A DNA stretch of 64,000 nt from Calonectria ilicicola (lineage: Eukaryota; Ascomycota; Sordariomycetes; Hypocreales; Nectriaceae): positions 1,364,001 to 1,428,000 of the forward strand of contig CP085826.1 in the NCBI GenBank assembly GCA_020809705.1. Direction: 5' to 3'. The notes under the pieces are model-generated. The model was not told the origin of the DNA, searched no databases, and was given only the letters and a program-made list of their open reading frames with translations. The translations under genes and the position numbers were made by a program. This document shows positions 43,722 through 55,762 of the stretch, piece by piece (the stretch's first letter is position 1; the number at the start of each line of letters is the position of its first letter).

Positions 43722-45870
43722 TCAGAGGCCAGCCGCTCCACGCCAAGAAAAATCGAAATCTTGTGACATCCACGAGCCAGCGTTCGCCGCAAAGTCGAAT
43801 AGTTCAAATCCTGCGTTGGGTTTAAACGAGCTATCAGCTACGGGTGCTTGGCAAGGATCTATCCACGCTTGCGTAGAAGCGGGATTCTGATGATCGAGCT
43901 CATCCTCTTGTTGCAAACTTTTGTTGGACTGGTTTTGCAAATGAGAATCTGGTGTGTTCGTTTGGGACTGCTTTTGCTGGAGCGCGGCCAGGTAGCACCT
44001 CTTGATTTCTTCCCAGCTCATTAGAAGATTACCATACCAATTCTTCAACGTTATAGACGCGGATGTCTGAGAAGACAAGTCCCTGACACGAACAGATATG
44101 GCGTCAAGGTAGTATTCGAGCGCAATGATGGAGTGCGCGGTTTCAATGTTCCATTCTGAAGTTTGTATGGAGAGCGACATGGTGACCGTCAAAATTATTG
44201 AGTACCCCAATAGAGCCCAGTGCGTGGATGGCAAGCTGGGAATCCGGTTCAGAGGAATCGACAAAAAAACGTCGAAATAATTCTTCGTTCTTACAAGCGT
44301 GTCTACAATGACTCTGAGGCGGAATATGGAAAGATCAGGGCTTCGAGAAATGCCGGAGAGGCCTACTTCTCTCACAAAAACTTCAAAAAGCCAGGACCAC
44401 ACCTGTTGGCACGCTTTTGATGGTCAGTGACATTAAATTATGAGAAAACCCTCTTCGATTAGTACTCACGATCTTCAGCGAATGAATAGGAAAGACGCGA
44501 TCGCCAATCCTGCACTTTGGAAGAGAATGCATTGAGGTAAATTTGTATTTGTTCGTCGCTCATGTATTGTGGTTCTTGGGCCTCGGTATAATTAAATAAT
44601 GTGTATACCTTCTCGGCCTCGCGTGTAATCTCAAGGTGGAAAATAAGATCCCCGTCTGATGGGACATTGCCATCCTTGATTAAAGATTGTGCACAAGTGT
44701 GCAGATAATTGCTGTAAGTTAGTGGACTCACCTTCCGAGTCATTATTGAATACCTAAAATGGACAGTCAGCGCTCTGCTCATATCTGAGGAAGAGTGTGG
44801 AGAAAGTTCTCACCAGGTAGCAATATGGTAGCAACCCAAATACGCGCGTCTTGCTTCAAGGCACCAGAATTCTGCATTCAGCGCAAATAGCCCCTTTGGA
44901 ATTTCGTTGGTGGACTCAACATTCAACTGCTGGTGGCTCCCTTTCCCAGGTCGCCGACTGATGCCATAGTCTATAGCCATAGATGTTGCGATGGACATCA
45001 GCCGATAAACTTGTTGTGTGTTTGGAGCAATGTGCAAATGAATCCTACAAAAATCATTTCCCTTAGCAATGCAGCTTTTCAATGGGTCAAATAAAGGATT
45101 TCTCACCAGTTGAGATACACCATCAATCCTTTTAGCAGATCCAGGTCTCGCTCGCCTTCCAATATTAACTTAGAGCTCAATTTATCGAGGAAAGCTTGAT
45201 TCAAGGCCTCTTGTTCCGTTCGGTCCTTCCAGGATGTCGTAACAAGAATCGCCAGTAGAAGCATCGGGCTCGTTTGCTGTAGGTTAAGGAAATTCGCTTC
45301 TTCTGGTACGACCACATAGGGGAAATTTCGCGCAAATTGGTCCTTGTATTCTGCGACATAAATTTCGGCTTGGTCGATCGAGAGGATATCGTGCGAATTA
45401 GTGTCGGGATGGAATTGTTCGGGCGGGATCGTAAATGCCCCGGAGTCTTGAGGTGATTCTGAGTCTGTCGGAGCGAGAGCGGGGCTTGGGTTACGATCTG
45501 GAAGTAGTGACATGACCCTCTCTAAATTTTGTTCCAGTTTTTGGATCCTAGACTCATAAACTAATGGGTGGTGTTAGAAATGGGATGGAACTACGGTAGA
45601 GGGAGATTGGGTGTTCCTCTTCACCTTTCTTTCTGCGCTGTCGGGGACGCGATTCGGGAATCACACATTTCTGATCCTTCTCCACGCATCTGGTGAAAGA
45701 GTTGATGTCAGCCTCTCGTTATACTATTCCATCTACTCGATTACTGACCTTTCGCAAGCCCAAGGAGGGCCATTGCTCATCAAGCACCGGAGCTTTTTTT
45801 GTTTACAAGCCGTGCATGCTCTCGCAGCATGTGGAGGATATTCCTCGGCCATTTCGGAGACGAGAGACAT
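43722..45870 (-). CDS. Zn2Cys6 fungal transcription factor
   Basis: Six exons (45870-45749, 45689-45625, 45560-45107, 45044-44814, 44753-44470, 44413-43722), 615 aa. The GAL4-type zinc cluster C-x2-C-x6-C-x9-C-x2-C-x6-C is split by the first intron (ACTACKQKKLRC ... then CVEKDQKC) and is followed by the basic linker RPRQRRKK. Then comes a short Leu-rich dimerisation helix (YESRIQKLEQNLERVMSLL) and the fungal-specific middle region. All five introns are 56-64 bp with consensus ends, and each junction restores the frame. The C-terminus is Gln/Asn-rich, as in activators. It is the likely regulator of the neighbouring MFS, SDR, tautomerase and MBL-fold genes. Confidence 0.9.
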
Positions 45871-46451
45871 GGAACCGCCGGCGCAAAAGCACTTCTTGGA
45901 ATTGCTTCTTTTTGTCGGAGCAAGGTCTTCACATGCAGAGAACCAATTTTCAAGTTTCCATTTCCCCAGAATAATTTTTTCCACATGCAGCCTGCAAGGA
46001 CTCAAGCGTGCATGATTTATCAACTCCGTTCCGAAAAATTGACAACTCGGAAGCTCCGAGATTCCGATGCCCGAAATTGGCCCCACCTTGACCGCGATTC
46101 TCGGCCGTGCATGGATTGTAGAGTTTGGCGTGATCATTCCATTCGCTTCAATCGAGGTGAATGGATAAATATTATGGTAATTAAGATATCAGAAATTAAG
46201 TAAATAGGTACCATGGCAGAAGCAATTTGCGCTGTGTTGTAGCCGAGTGTGCCAAGACAACTTGGGTTCTATATTACATTATTAATCACTGCGAGAAAAA
46301 AAATCTTATCACAACCGACGCTTCAAGGAACTGTGGTACCCCAGCTCCAAGATAAACACCCTCTTTCATTGAACCACTCTTCTCCTCCCCGCGAAGGCTA
46401 AATCTGTGCCCTAGCTTGGCGTCAAATCTTCAAGGTTTAGTCTAGTCCTAA
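45871..46451. other. Intergenic / regulator promoter
   Basis: Upstream region of the Zn2Cys6 gene. Nothing else recognised. Confidence 0.4.
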
Positions 46452-48482
46452 TCAGTTCCCATTGTAAGCATACTTGGAGTGCTTGCGAATGGCGGCTCCG
46501 TATTTATAAAAGAATACTGGGATGAAACAGCAGGCAAGAGCGAGGAAGCCAAGCAATGTAGATGCCCACCGTGGATTCAAATTATGATACCTATTACGAG
46601 ATGATAAGAAACCATCACTTGAGGTGTTAGGATGGAGGTCACCTACATTTGAGTGGTGAACAAAACCGTCGACCCGCCCCAGATTGAACGAAGGAGTGTT
46701 TTTGCTGCAAGGGCAGAGGCTGCAGTGTGCTGATAGGCATCAACGATGTAATTGTTGAATGAGTTGTAAAGAAAAACAAATCCGACGCCGATTGGAAGAC
46801 CAGCGAGACATGGTCCAACCCAACTTACGTCGTCGTAAGAGGTCCATGCAAACTGAAGACCGTAAAATTAGTATTGACTCAACAGATTAATGATGACAAA
46901 TGATTTAAGGTGGGGTATGGGATTGGGACTGACAATAAAGACCCCAAGGGGTATAAGCCAGCAGCTCCAGATCATTGGGATAAGACGTATTTCTGGTGGG
47001 GGGTTTCCACCGTGCTGAGCTCTGAGCTTCAAGTAGTGTCGATTGATAAAAGGAGCACCCAAAATACCGACCACGATGCCTCCACTGATGGGGATGAACA
47101 TGAGTCCTGAAATTCCTGGTGAAAACCCTTTGCCCTCTTCAAACACAATGGGATACCTGTAGAAGTTTAGCTCCAATATCTGCGTCTCAATGAGAAAAAC
47201 ATACGCCACGAAAAACATGTAGAGGAGACCGTAGAGAATGGCTGCATAAATTGCGAACAGAGTGACAATTGGCTCTGTAAACAACAATCTCAGAGGTCGT
47301 GCGAGATATACTTGTGCAATTTGTTTGAATGAGTGGTCAGCAAGCTCGTGCTCTGCCATATAACTGCTATCTCCAGTGTCTTTTCGTAGCTTCCTGGCTC
47401 TTCGTGCCAAAATTACGGGTGCGTAAGTTTCGGGGACAAAAAGCAAGATGCAGACGAAAAGAAATCCGCAAAAGATTAGTTGCAAATAATACAACCAACG
47501 CCAACCCTTGTTCTCAAATACAAAGCCGCCAATCATTGGACCTAAAAAGTTGATCAGTCGGTATTAGGAAGATCAGTGAGCAACGATAGCATACCCATAA
47601 TCGGGCCCAAAAAAGGTGCAGCACTAAACAGTGCCATCGGAACACCGCGTTCTTCGGGATGCCATAGATCTGCCAGACTACCGCCGATCTTTCCAAAGAA
47701 TTCTTGTTAGCAATGATCATAATCGCAGTCTTCTGAAATGACCTACATTGGCTACGGGCACACTGATCGCGATTCCGTCAATGGCTCGACAAATTAGTAG
47801 TGTTTCAATGTTTTTTGCCACCGCGCAGGGAATTATAAAAATGACGGCAAACCCAAAGGTTGCCACATAGATGATCCACCGTCCGTATAATTCCGAGAGA
47901 GGGCTGAAGACGAGAGCTGTTGTCATATTAGCATAGCAAAATAATGATGCGGAACAATTCACTTACGCCCAATACCAAACCCGTATACAAACAAAGTAAC
48001 AGATAATAGAGCGACCTCACTCGAGACATTGAAACGCTCAACCACGCCAGCGATACCTGGAGTGATAACCGCCGATGCAAATGCCACTGAGAAACATACA
48101 AAACTCAAAGTCATGGTAATGAGCCATTTGCGAAACTGGGAAAAGTTTTTGGGGTTTCCGGGGTCGCTAGGGGTAAATGTAACAAGCTTGTAGGTTTTAA
48201 CATGGCCACCTGCCGTTGTGACATGCTTCAGCTCGTAACCTTCCTGGGATTCTACGCGACCGGCCGCGGCACGTTGGTCCCCTTCGATGACAGCGTTGGG
48301 AAATACAGGGGCTCCGAGCGAATCATCGGTGCTTGAGGTTTCTGGTGGTCTGCAAGACTTGTCAGAATATCGTAAGACTGAGGCCCGAAGGAATAACGGT
48401 ACAAATTTTCGGGGATCTCGCTAATCGTCTTTTCTGTTAGAGAGGACGAGTTGTCGATCGATTTTTTGGTGGGGATTGCCAT
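46452..48482 (-). CDS. MFS transporter, DHA1 drug:H+ antiporter type
   Basis: Eight exons (48482-48403, 48349-47967, 47916-47747, 47688-47595, 47541-47205, 47156-46934, 46852-46647, 46590-46452), 543 aa, twelve expected helices. Family blocks: [12 protein letters not shown] before helix 1, the motif [11 protein letters not shown] after helix 2, GPIMGPMIGGF (motif C of antiporters) across the exon 4/5 join, [29 protein letters not shown], and [23 protein letters not shown]. The 48-bp intron at 47204-47157 (GTATGT...ACAG) is a multiple of three without a stop, but is removed because it restores AYPIVFEEG. It sits in the plasma membrane and probably exports drugs, polyamines or a pathway product. 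It neighbours the regulator in tandem. Confidence 0.92.
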
Positions 48483-48565
48483 CTTTCCTCCTTTTTAGAT
48501 CTTAAGATGAAGCGTAAACAAATTAGTCAAACTGATGAGCTCAACCGTTATCACTCGATCATCTC

Positions 48566-48576
48566 TTATATATATA
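48566..48576 (-). promoter_or_regulatory. TATA box of the MFS gene
   Basis: TATATATATAA on the minus strand, about 85-95 bases upstream of the ATG at 48482. Confidence 0.5.
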
Positions 48577-49040
48577 CCTTGAGGCAATGCAAAAATCCGT
48601 CGCGTTCATAGCCAGTGTCGGCTCCTTCGAACTCGGAAGAGCGAAGCCGCCGATATGCCGTCATTAGAGCCCGATCCTCTGGATAACTGCGGAGCGACAA
48701 TCTGCAACCCATGTAGGAGGCTGTAGTGGGTCCTATCGCCAGTATCCGGACTAGTATATGATGACGAGACAAGGAATAAGGTGGCCATGAGATCTCGAAT
48801 AAGTTTGTGGCAAACTGATTTGAAGGAAAAATAAGAATTGGTCGTCTCGGCAAATGTGCTCGGAGGCTCCGAGGTGCCCGCCAAGATGCGACTTGAGAGA
48901 ATCAACACTAGTTCCGCCACTAACAGAATGCACGGCCATTCCGAGAGCCTGCCAACCCCCACTTATCTAATCTCAATCTCTGTTCCCAATCGGCAGTATA
49001 TGAATCATGCAATTCTCGCAACCTCTTGGAAAGCTCCTCG
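48577..49040. other. Intergenic
   Basis: MFS promoter region and 3' flank of the next gene. No gene recognised. Confidence 0.4.
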
Positions 49041-50566
49041 CTAAAAATTGCAAGACTGCTTTCCTAGTGCTACCGTAAAGAACTTTACAGCCCAGTTCGC
49101 ACCAAAGTAAGTGTCTTTGAGATTACGGAGGACCAGCATGCAGGTGTTGAACGATTTCCAGTGAGCGGAATGGTGTAGGTTAGGGTGATTGCGAATCTCA
49201 AACAGATCTACTGCCATGGTTGATACGATTGGTGTGACGGCCGTTGTTGGCAGATATTTATCTAGCATGAGTTGATGAAGCTGCAAGGCCATGTCGGAGA
49301 TGTGAGAGGCTGCACTTAGAACCTTCTGCAGAGAAAACTCGTTCATTGAAGAAATAAGTGCTGAAGATTTGTATGGTGTAATTACCTGTGGCCGGTGAAG
49401 AGCGATTAAAGCAGCGTAGTAAAGCATATGCAAAAATGTGCGATGGATACAGATTGCCTTCCGCTCCGGCATGCAATCAAGAAACGTCAGACCCTGGAAC
49501 CAGCACACAGGTGGTAGAGATTGAATCCAATTCAGAAGTTCATTGTAACACTTCCAAACCATGTCCAGGTCATTGTTTCCCTGAGGATATAACCTGAATG
49601 AATCGTCATGTGTGTTTTTCCCCTGTGTACTATTTTGTATAGTGGGGATATACTGAGCCATCAACACATGATTTATACAGCGGCATAGTTGACTCATAGA
49701 AATACACAGTGCTGACAGGTCTTTTTGGACTCCGACATCTCGTAAAAGCCTGGGTACTTGAAAACGTGTAGGCGTCTGGTCTTCTACAACCTGATAGTCA
49801 AAGTCCGATTGTTGCAGTGGCGGAATATTCACATCATCTTCAGTGATGAGAAGTGGCCGACGCATACCAAGCGAGATAAGGCTATCACGCATGATGCAGC
49901 ACCACCAAATGCGTTTTCGTAACTTTTGGTCCGAAGAAGAAACACTCGTGGTCAGGTCTCGATGAAAGTCAAGCGATTTCGCGAGTGAAACGGCAACATT
50001 GAGCCAGTACCACATATCTTTGTATTCACTCGGTTCATCTTGCCAATACGTCATCAAAAGTAGTGACTGAATTGTTACTACATGATCCAGCTCGTAGTTA
50101 AAGTCGTATAGCACCTGAAGATAAAAGAATCAGTACAACATGAAACGGATCTAAAGAAAACAAAGAGCCTTACTCTTGACTTCTGGAACAAACATCTCCT
50201 CGCTTCGTGCTTTGTCGCATATCTCATTTCACAAAGCGCTCCAGCGTCCACGAAAGCAGACCCAGCAAATATTACGCAATGATAAAGTAATAAGCTGACT
50301 TGACCAGATTTACCACTTTCATCATTCACAATCTTGAAAATAGCATTCGCATTACACAGTGGTAAATAAGGATGCACATACTCAATATATGCATTAAATA
50401 GAGTCTGCTGCAATGAACGTGAAGGCAAAGAAATAACGCCTTTCTTTTTCAGATATTGAAGTTCCTCCAGAGGAGTTTCCGTGGGAAACGGTTTCATAAA
50501 TAATGGAAGCTGAATTTCGGTAGAGTTTTCGAAATCTGGAGACCCAAAACACATAGCTATCACCAT
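49041..50566 (-). CDS. Fungal-specific transcription-factor-domain protein lacking a zinc cluster
   Basis: Two exons (50566-50174, 50114-49041), 59-bp intron, 488 aa. The fungal transcription-factor middle region is clear: YIEYVHPYLPL, CLFQKSRVLYDFNYELD, ITIQSLLLMTYW-type block, RKRIWWCCIMRDSLISLGMRRP, YYAALIALHRPQ. Order and wording resemble the cutinase-regulator (Ctf1) group. The Zn2Cys6 domain expected upstream is missing. A minus-strand segment at about 50750-50790 reads TCSSCKHHKKK (C-x2-C, basic) but lacks the third Cys and is out of context, perhaps a ghost of it. So the gene is truncated, has a distant first exon that I missed, or encodes a regulator that does not bind DNA. A possible extra intron begins at GTAATT after ALHRPQ. 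Confidence 0.75.
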
Positions 50567-51584
50567 GTTGTATGTCTGCTGAGAGTTGAATCCGAATTCG
50601 CATGGTAAGTGGATTCACATATAACCGTGGAACGGTAAATTGATTAGATTTTGGGTTCGCGTTTAAGTTAATGGCAATTATAAAAAACAATGCCATTGCA
50701 AACCCACTAACTGTTATAGCTCGCAATCACGCTAATGGTATTTTTTTTCTTGTGGTGTTTGCACGAGGAGCAGGTGCTCACATTCTTCACCACACCCTTT
50801 ACAACGGAACCCAAAATGCCGCGGTCTGTCTAACTTCCCCGCATCAAGCACGGATGTCTCAACTCTCCTCCAAATACCAAAGGTAGCGGCCTGGAGCGCC
50901 AGCTTGTAACATCAAAACCTCATTGACAAGCTGGAAATGGGATTGAAACCTCGGCCATGACTCCTAATGGAACATGAGAATATAATTTGACCTAGAGAAT
51001 TAAAAATCAAGCCGATATCCCCGCAATCGATCATGGATAGCGTCCACCAACAAGGGTGTGCCCTGGTCGGTTTTACATGGCGCTAAGCTCTAGGTATTGA
51101 AGATGATTACTCAACATGCCGTCGGACTTTAGGCCCAACTCCCAACGTTTCGATATACTCCTTCATATAATACCCACCCAGGTAAAAATCCTACTACCTA
51201 TTATTTTCCAGTTCGGATCCAACGCCCAATCCAGTACATACAGGGAGACCATTCTAAGCACTAAACCTATAATGAATCCATATACCGCGTCATTGAAACC
51301 CTCCTCTGGTAAATACCCCAGTGATCGCTTGACAATCAATCTCTTATGTCGTAATTCAACCTACCACTATCCTGCAGGTGTCCAGATTGGTTCTCATTAT
51401 TCTATTACTAGTAAACTGGAACTGTGTAATTTAAATTAGGCATCTATAAAGGCATTCTCATGGATCAGATCATAGACACAGAGGCACGTACTTTTTCGCC
51501 ATTTGATTGGAAGTGTGGAAATCGTATGAACCTTTCTCAATTGGAGACAAGTCATTAATTTCTTTCATAGATTTATGAATTACA
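50567..51584. other. Intergenic between two divergent genes
   Basis: Shared upstream region of the regulator-like gene and the CFEM receptor. Apart from the cysteine-containing segment noted above, nothing is recognised. Confidence 0.4.
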
Positions 51585-53047
51585 ATGCATATCCATATTC
51601 GTTTATTTTTCATCGTCAATCTGTTGGCTATGCCAGACGCAACGGCTGGGTCATCACTAGGATTAACCTTGGATCAAACACTACCCAATTGCTCTGTAAG
51701 ATTCATCATTACCCATTAAACTTGCTTGCTTGAGCATTTAGGGAAAGCGCTAAACTTTTTGTTAGCACAGCTGTATTTCGAATTGGTATACTACTCAATC
51801 TTGTAATGAAACGATTGAGACGTGCATATGTACAAACGAATCGGGACAATCAGATTTGATGACATGCGTATCGAAAGATTGCACGATACGAGAGACCCTT
51901 GGTTTGTAATCCAGACTGTTGGCGTCTAATCATAGGATCTGACAGGCAATACAAGTAACTAAGAATATCACCATGACCTCGTGTGGCGAGTCGGTACGCG
52001 ATAGATCGAGCGAATACAAAATACTTTGCATAACCTTAGGACTCATATCCAGTTTGTTTGCAACTCAAAGAATCATCTTCAAGAAGTACAGAGGATCAAG
52101 TCTAGGGCTTGATGACTGGTCAATTATTCTTTTCCTGGTTTGCAGTATCGTAGGTTTTATTGTCAAAGTCTGTGGCTTAGCTGGGAATGGTCTTGGCCGA
52201 GATATATGGGCGTTGACACCCCTCCATATCGGTAGATTTGGCATGTTCTTTTATGTAGTCACAGTTCTTTACTTTGCTGAAGTAACCTGGCTAAAGTTGG
52301 CACTTCTTTTCTTCTACTTGCGCATCTTTCCGATTCCTTTCATTCATCAACTCATTTGGACCACAATCGCATTTACAAGTACTTTCGGTATTATTTTCAC
52401 CTCAATGGCTATCTTTCAGTGCCATCCAATCACTCATTTCTGGTCCAGGTGGGATGGAAATTCGGCAGGGCATTGTGTCAACACGGACGCTGTGACATGG
52501 TCGCATTCTGTGATCAGTATTATCTTGGATATATGGATCTTGGGAATACCCCTTTCGCAGCTCCGATCGCTCAACATGAACTGGAAACGAAAGCTTGGAG
52601 TGGCAGCAATGTTTTGTATTGGAACTTTGTAAGATGGCCACTCAAGAATAATTTTGATGTCAACTAAAATTCAATCATAGTGTCACTATAGCCAGCATTC
52701 TTCGACTTCAGGCCGTTGTGCAGTTCAAATCCAAAACTAAAAATCCCACTTGGGACTTCTTCAAAATTTCGAAATGGTCAACGATTGAGACCGATGTTGG
52801 AATGATCTGCGCGTGTATGCCATCTTTCCGATTGCTGCTTGCATACTTGTTTCCTCGCGTTTTTGGCACAAGCGAGGGGATGTATCAGAACGATCGCACC
52901 AGAGCAGAAGACCGGATGAGCAGGATAGGAATTCAACAAGAAGCAGGCTTCACAGCATCATTTTCGCATCTCAGCCCCAACACAATAGCGGCAGAGACGA
53001 TTCATGAAATGGAACAGGGTGAAAATGATGAAATTCAATTGGTTTAA
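51585..53047 (+). CDS. CFEM-domain PTH11-type seven-helix receptor
   Basis: Four exons (51585-51695, 51766-51901, 51956-52628, 52681-53047), 428 aa. Signal peptide (MHIHIRLFFIVNLLAMPDATA). The CFEM domain is split by introns: LPNCSHSC, then SCNETIETCICTNESG, then MTCVSKDC. The linker VTKNITMTSCGESVRDRS follows, then the fungal rhodopsin-like seven-helix part (SLGLDDWSIILFLV, WLKLALLFFYLRIF, FQCHPITHFWSRWDG, VGMICACMPSFRLLL). PTH11-type receptors sense surface or host cues in plant and insect pathogens. Acceptors TTAG at 51765 and ACAAG at 51955 were chosen because they keep the cysteine pattern and the frame; nearer CAG sites give stops. The cytosolic tail is short. Confidence 0.88.
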
Positions 53048-53804
53048 ATTAGGGATTGTGACAGAAGGAGATCGAAGCATCAAGCAGTGTCATTACATGG
53101 TCCGGTTGACGTGCAGATGCGTGTCTGACATTGCGATTTGTTCTTCTTTAGTTAGTCATACTTCCAGGATGACACCAAATTAAACGAAAACTTGTCATTC
53201 ATTTGCATGTATTCAGCCTTGAATAGATGTAGCGCAGCAGTTCATGATACCAGAACTGATCTAGCCATCTCAAATGGAGCGGTCGTAATGTCTAAGGTGG
53301 GTCAAATGTAAAAAGAAATGGCATCATGGTCCGATTCAGATGACCCAGGCAACCGTGCCGAGTGGCTGCCAAAACCCCGGTTCGCTTGTTGAATGGTTGC
53401 ATGATAAAGTCGGGGCAATTTGTCAATTCACCGACCCAACAAGTTCGTCTTGACGTAATGATGTACTAGACAAAATGGAGATGCCTCGGCTGCCGGTACA
53501 CTATGGCTGACTCCGCTAGCCCAGGGACCACGAGACGTCCGAGGCGTGTGATTAGCTTAGATATCATAGATGATCCCATATAAATACGCTGCTCAGCTTC
53601 CTCACACTTACAGGTAGCTACTTGTTCGTACCTCTTATTACAGATTTATGCATTTTCTGGTCAAATTGTCCTGCCAAGAATTTCAGAGGCACACCTTAAA
53701 AACCACAAGCGAACACCTCCAAGTCAAAACTTTGTGGAGAAGACAATCTTTTCAACAAAATCTGACTTTTTATTTCTTCCTTTTTTCTCACCCTTGATTC
53801 AAAA
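53048..53804. other. Intergenic / SDR promoter
   Basis: No gene. It contains the SDR gene's TATA box. Confidence 0.4.
53579..53586 (+). promoter_or_regulatory. TATA box upstream of the SDR gene
   Basis: TATAAATA, 219 bases upstream of the ATG at 53805, so the 5' leader would be long (about 190 bases). Confidence 0.45.
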
Positions 53805-54773
53805 ATGGCTGAACAGGATGTGTACAATCCCAATGAATTATTCCGAGTGGATAATTTAGTTGCGGTTGTGACAGGTGGTGGCACAGGTATATTGCGACTT
53901 CACTTAATACCCTCGATATTGCCCTCTGACAAATACAGGTATTGGATTGGCCATCGCAAGGACTCTAGCTGCGAATGGTGCATCAAAGGTCTACATACTT
54001 GGTCGTCGCGGTGAAAAGCTGCAGGAAGCGGCTGCCCTTTCTCCCCACGGCAATATCATCCCAGTCGTTGCTGATGTAACCTCCAAAACTGATCTTGAAG
54101 CTGCTGTCACTCGGATTTCCACTGAAGTCGGATACGTTAACCTCCTAGTTTGCAACTCTGGAATCGGAGGGCCACATCTTATCGGAATGAAAAAATGGCC
54201 CCTCTGCGGAAGAATTGAAAGAGTACATCTGGCAGAATTGGACTCAGGAGGCCTTCACAAAGACCTTTGAAGTAAATGTTACCTCGGTTTTCTTTACAGC
54301 AATGGCATTCATCGACCTTCTTGACTTGGGAAACAAAAAAGGGAACATTCCAGGTGTCAGCAGCCAAATAATAGTAACAGCCAGCATCTCATCTTATCTA
54401 CGTCAAATTTCCACTGGATTTGCGTACCTTGTTAGCAAGGCTGCTGTGAACCACATGGCTAAGACTCTCAGCACTTACCTTATACCACATCGGATTAGAG
54501 TCAACATCATCAATCCAGGAACTTTCCCGAGTAAGCGGCCTATACATATAGCTGAATTATGAGACTAACGTATGTTAAGCCGAAATGACTCAAAGAATTA
54601 TTGGTAAGGTAGAAGGGTTCAAACCGGAATCTGTCCCTGAACAGAGGCTTGGAATGGATACGGACCTGATTGGCGCCACCCTTTATCTCTGCTCTAAGGC
54701 AGGGTCCTACCTTAATGGTCTATCTCTTGTCATTGATGGAGGTGTCCTGAGTGCATGGCCCTCCACTTATTGA
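53805..54773 (+). CDS. Short-chain dehydrogenase/reductase, frameshifted in this sequence
   Basis: Three exons (53805-53886, 53939-54530, 54580-54773). NAD(P) site TGGGTGIG lies across the first join, then ARTLAANGASKVYILGRR, the NSGIG motif, the catalytic Ser in VTASISS and YLVSK (Tyr/Lys). The end carries the usual GLSLVIDGG. Within exon 2 the frame changes at an A6 run (54190-54195): upstream it reads GGPHLIGM, downstream the continuation KNGPSAEELKEYIW lies one frame over. One A fewer would join them. No splice signals fit there. It is either a pseudogene or a homopolymer error in the assembly. The product would be a cytosolic oxidoreductase of about 288 residues in the putative cluster. 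Confidence 0.75.
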
Positions 54774-55303
54774 CTTATAAGATGCATCATTGATTGCTTC
54801 TAGTATATCAAGAGAGGTATACCTCATTGAAGAACGCTTTATATTTCGAATCTGTTCCATTCTTCCTTATTGTGCATGTATCGCGTCTATTTCCCAAATA
54901 ATATTCGGCTAGCAGGAGCTAGGTTTTCTGCAACATCCATTTGTTCAAACCAAAGACCCAGTGGTTTCGAGAGAGTTCCGATACTAAAATCAACATTTAA
55001 GTTATGTAAGATACCCAGACCCCCCAGTACACATCTTAGATTTAGTGATGAGGCTGAAAGAAAAAAATCTCTTATGTGGTTATGTTGCATCTAAACCTTC
55101 GAGATTACTTCATTCGATACCAACCCTCTCTATAAAGGCAAAACTAGAGTGAGGCTTAAGCGAAGACAAGGTATGGAAGAATGAATTCATTCGCAGTATT
55201 TTCAATGTGGTCAATTGGGATTGGCCGCTATAAAGTCCAGTACGTGAATAAAATGCCTATCCTCGTGCTATACAAATCACCCATCCCAGAGTCCTTGAAT
55301 AAA
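54774..55303. other. Intergenic between converging genes
   Basis: Nothing recognised. Confidence 0.45.
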
Positions 55304-55762
55304 TCAACATTCTTGCGCTCGTTGCTGCTTCAGAAGCTCCTCTTCATCTGTGACACAATTGGCAGCGAACCATTTCTTCTCCATGTCTGATCCCGTGGCA
55401 GGAGCAATGAGGCCATTGATTCTCCAGTAATCACGGTTGGCTTCATAAATAGCAGATTCCCATTCCATGCCTTTGGGTTTGCAAATAGGCCTAAGAAGGT
55501 CGTCGAGTGCGTTCAAAAACATGTCGCTAGCCTTTTTGGTTTCAAAACCGCGAGCAATATGATAGATCGAGAGAGTGGTGAGAAGTGGAGGTGTTTCTCC
55601 TCCTGCAAAAATGCTCTCCGGTTGAAATTCGATGAAATGAGCATGGCAGTAAAATGCAGGGAGCCCAACTGTGGCGTAAATTACCGTCATTCCTCGGGCA
55701 ATTTTAGTTTTTTCTTCAGTGGTGAATGCACCAACCGTGTGATGAAAAACCCACTTCGGCAT
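55304..55762 (-). CDS. Tautomerase-superfamily protein (putative oxalocrotonate tautomerase / cis-CaaD-like)
   Basis: Intronless, 152 aa. I start at the ATG of 55762 (MPKWVFHHTVGAFTTEEK) rather than the ATG three codons upstream. Removal of the initiator Met then leaves an N-terminal Pro, the catalytic base of this superfamily. Length near 150 fits the fused two-unit forms. Tautomerases act on keto-enol or unsaturated acids, often in breakdown of aromatic compounds; cis-CaaD relatives are hydratases or dehalogenases. It lies between the SDR and the second MBL-fold hydrolase. Confidence 0.8.
   Translation of the reverse strand: MPKWVFHHTVGAFTTEEKTKIARGMTVIYATVGLPAFYCHAHFIEFQPESIFAGGETPPLLTTLSIYHIARGFETKKASDMFLNALDDLLRPICKPKGMEWESAIYEANRDYWRINGLIAPATGSDMEKKWFAANCVTDEEELLKQQRAQEC

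Noticed and set aside
50750..50790. Possible Zn2Cys6 domain upstream of the regulator-like gene
   Set aside because: Only the first two Cys and a basic patch are present; the third to sixth Cys are missing and the frame closes soon after.
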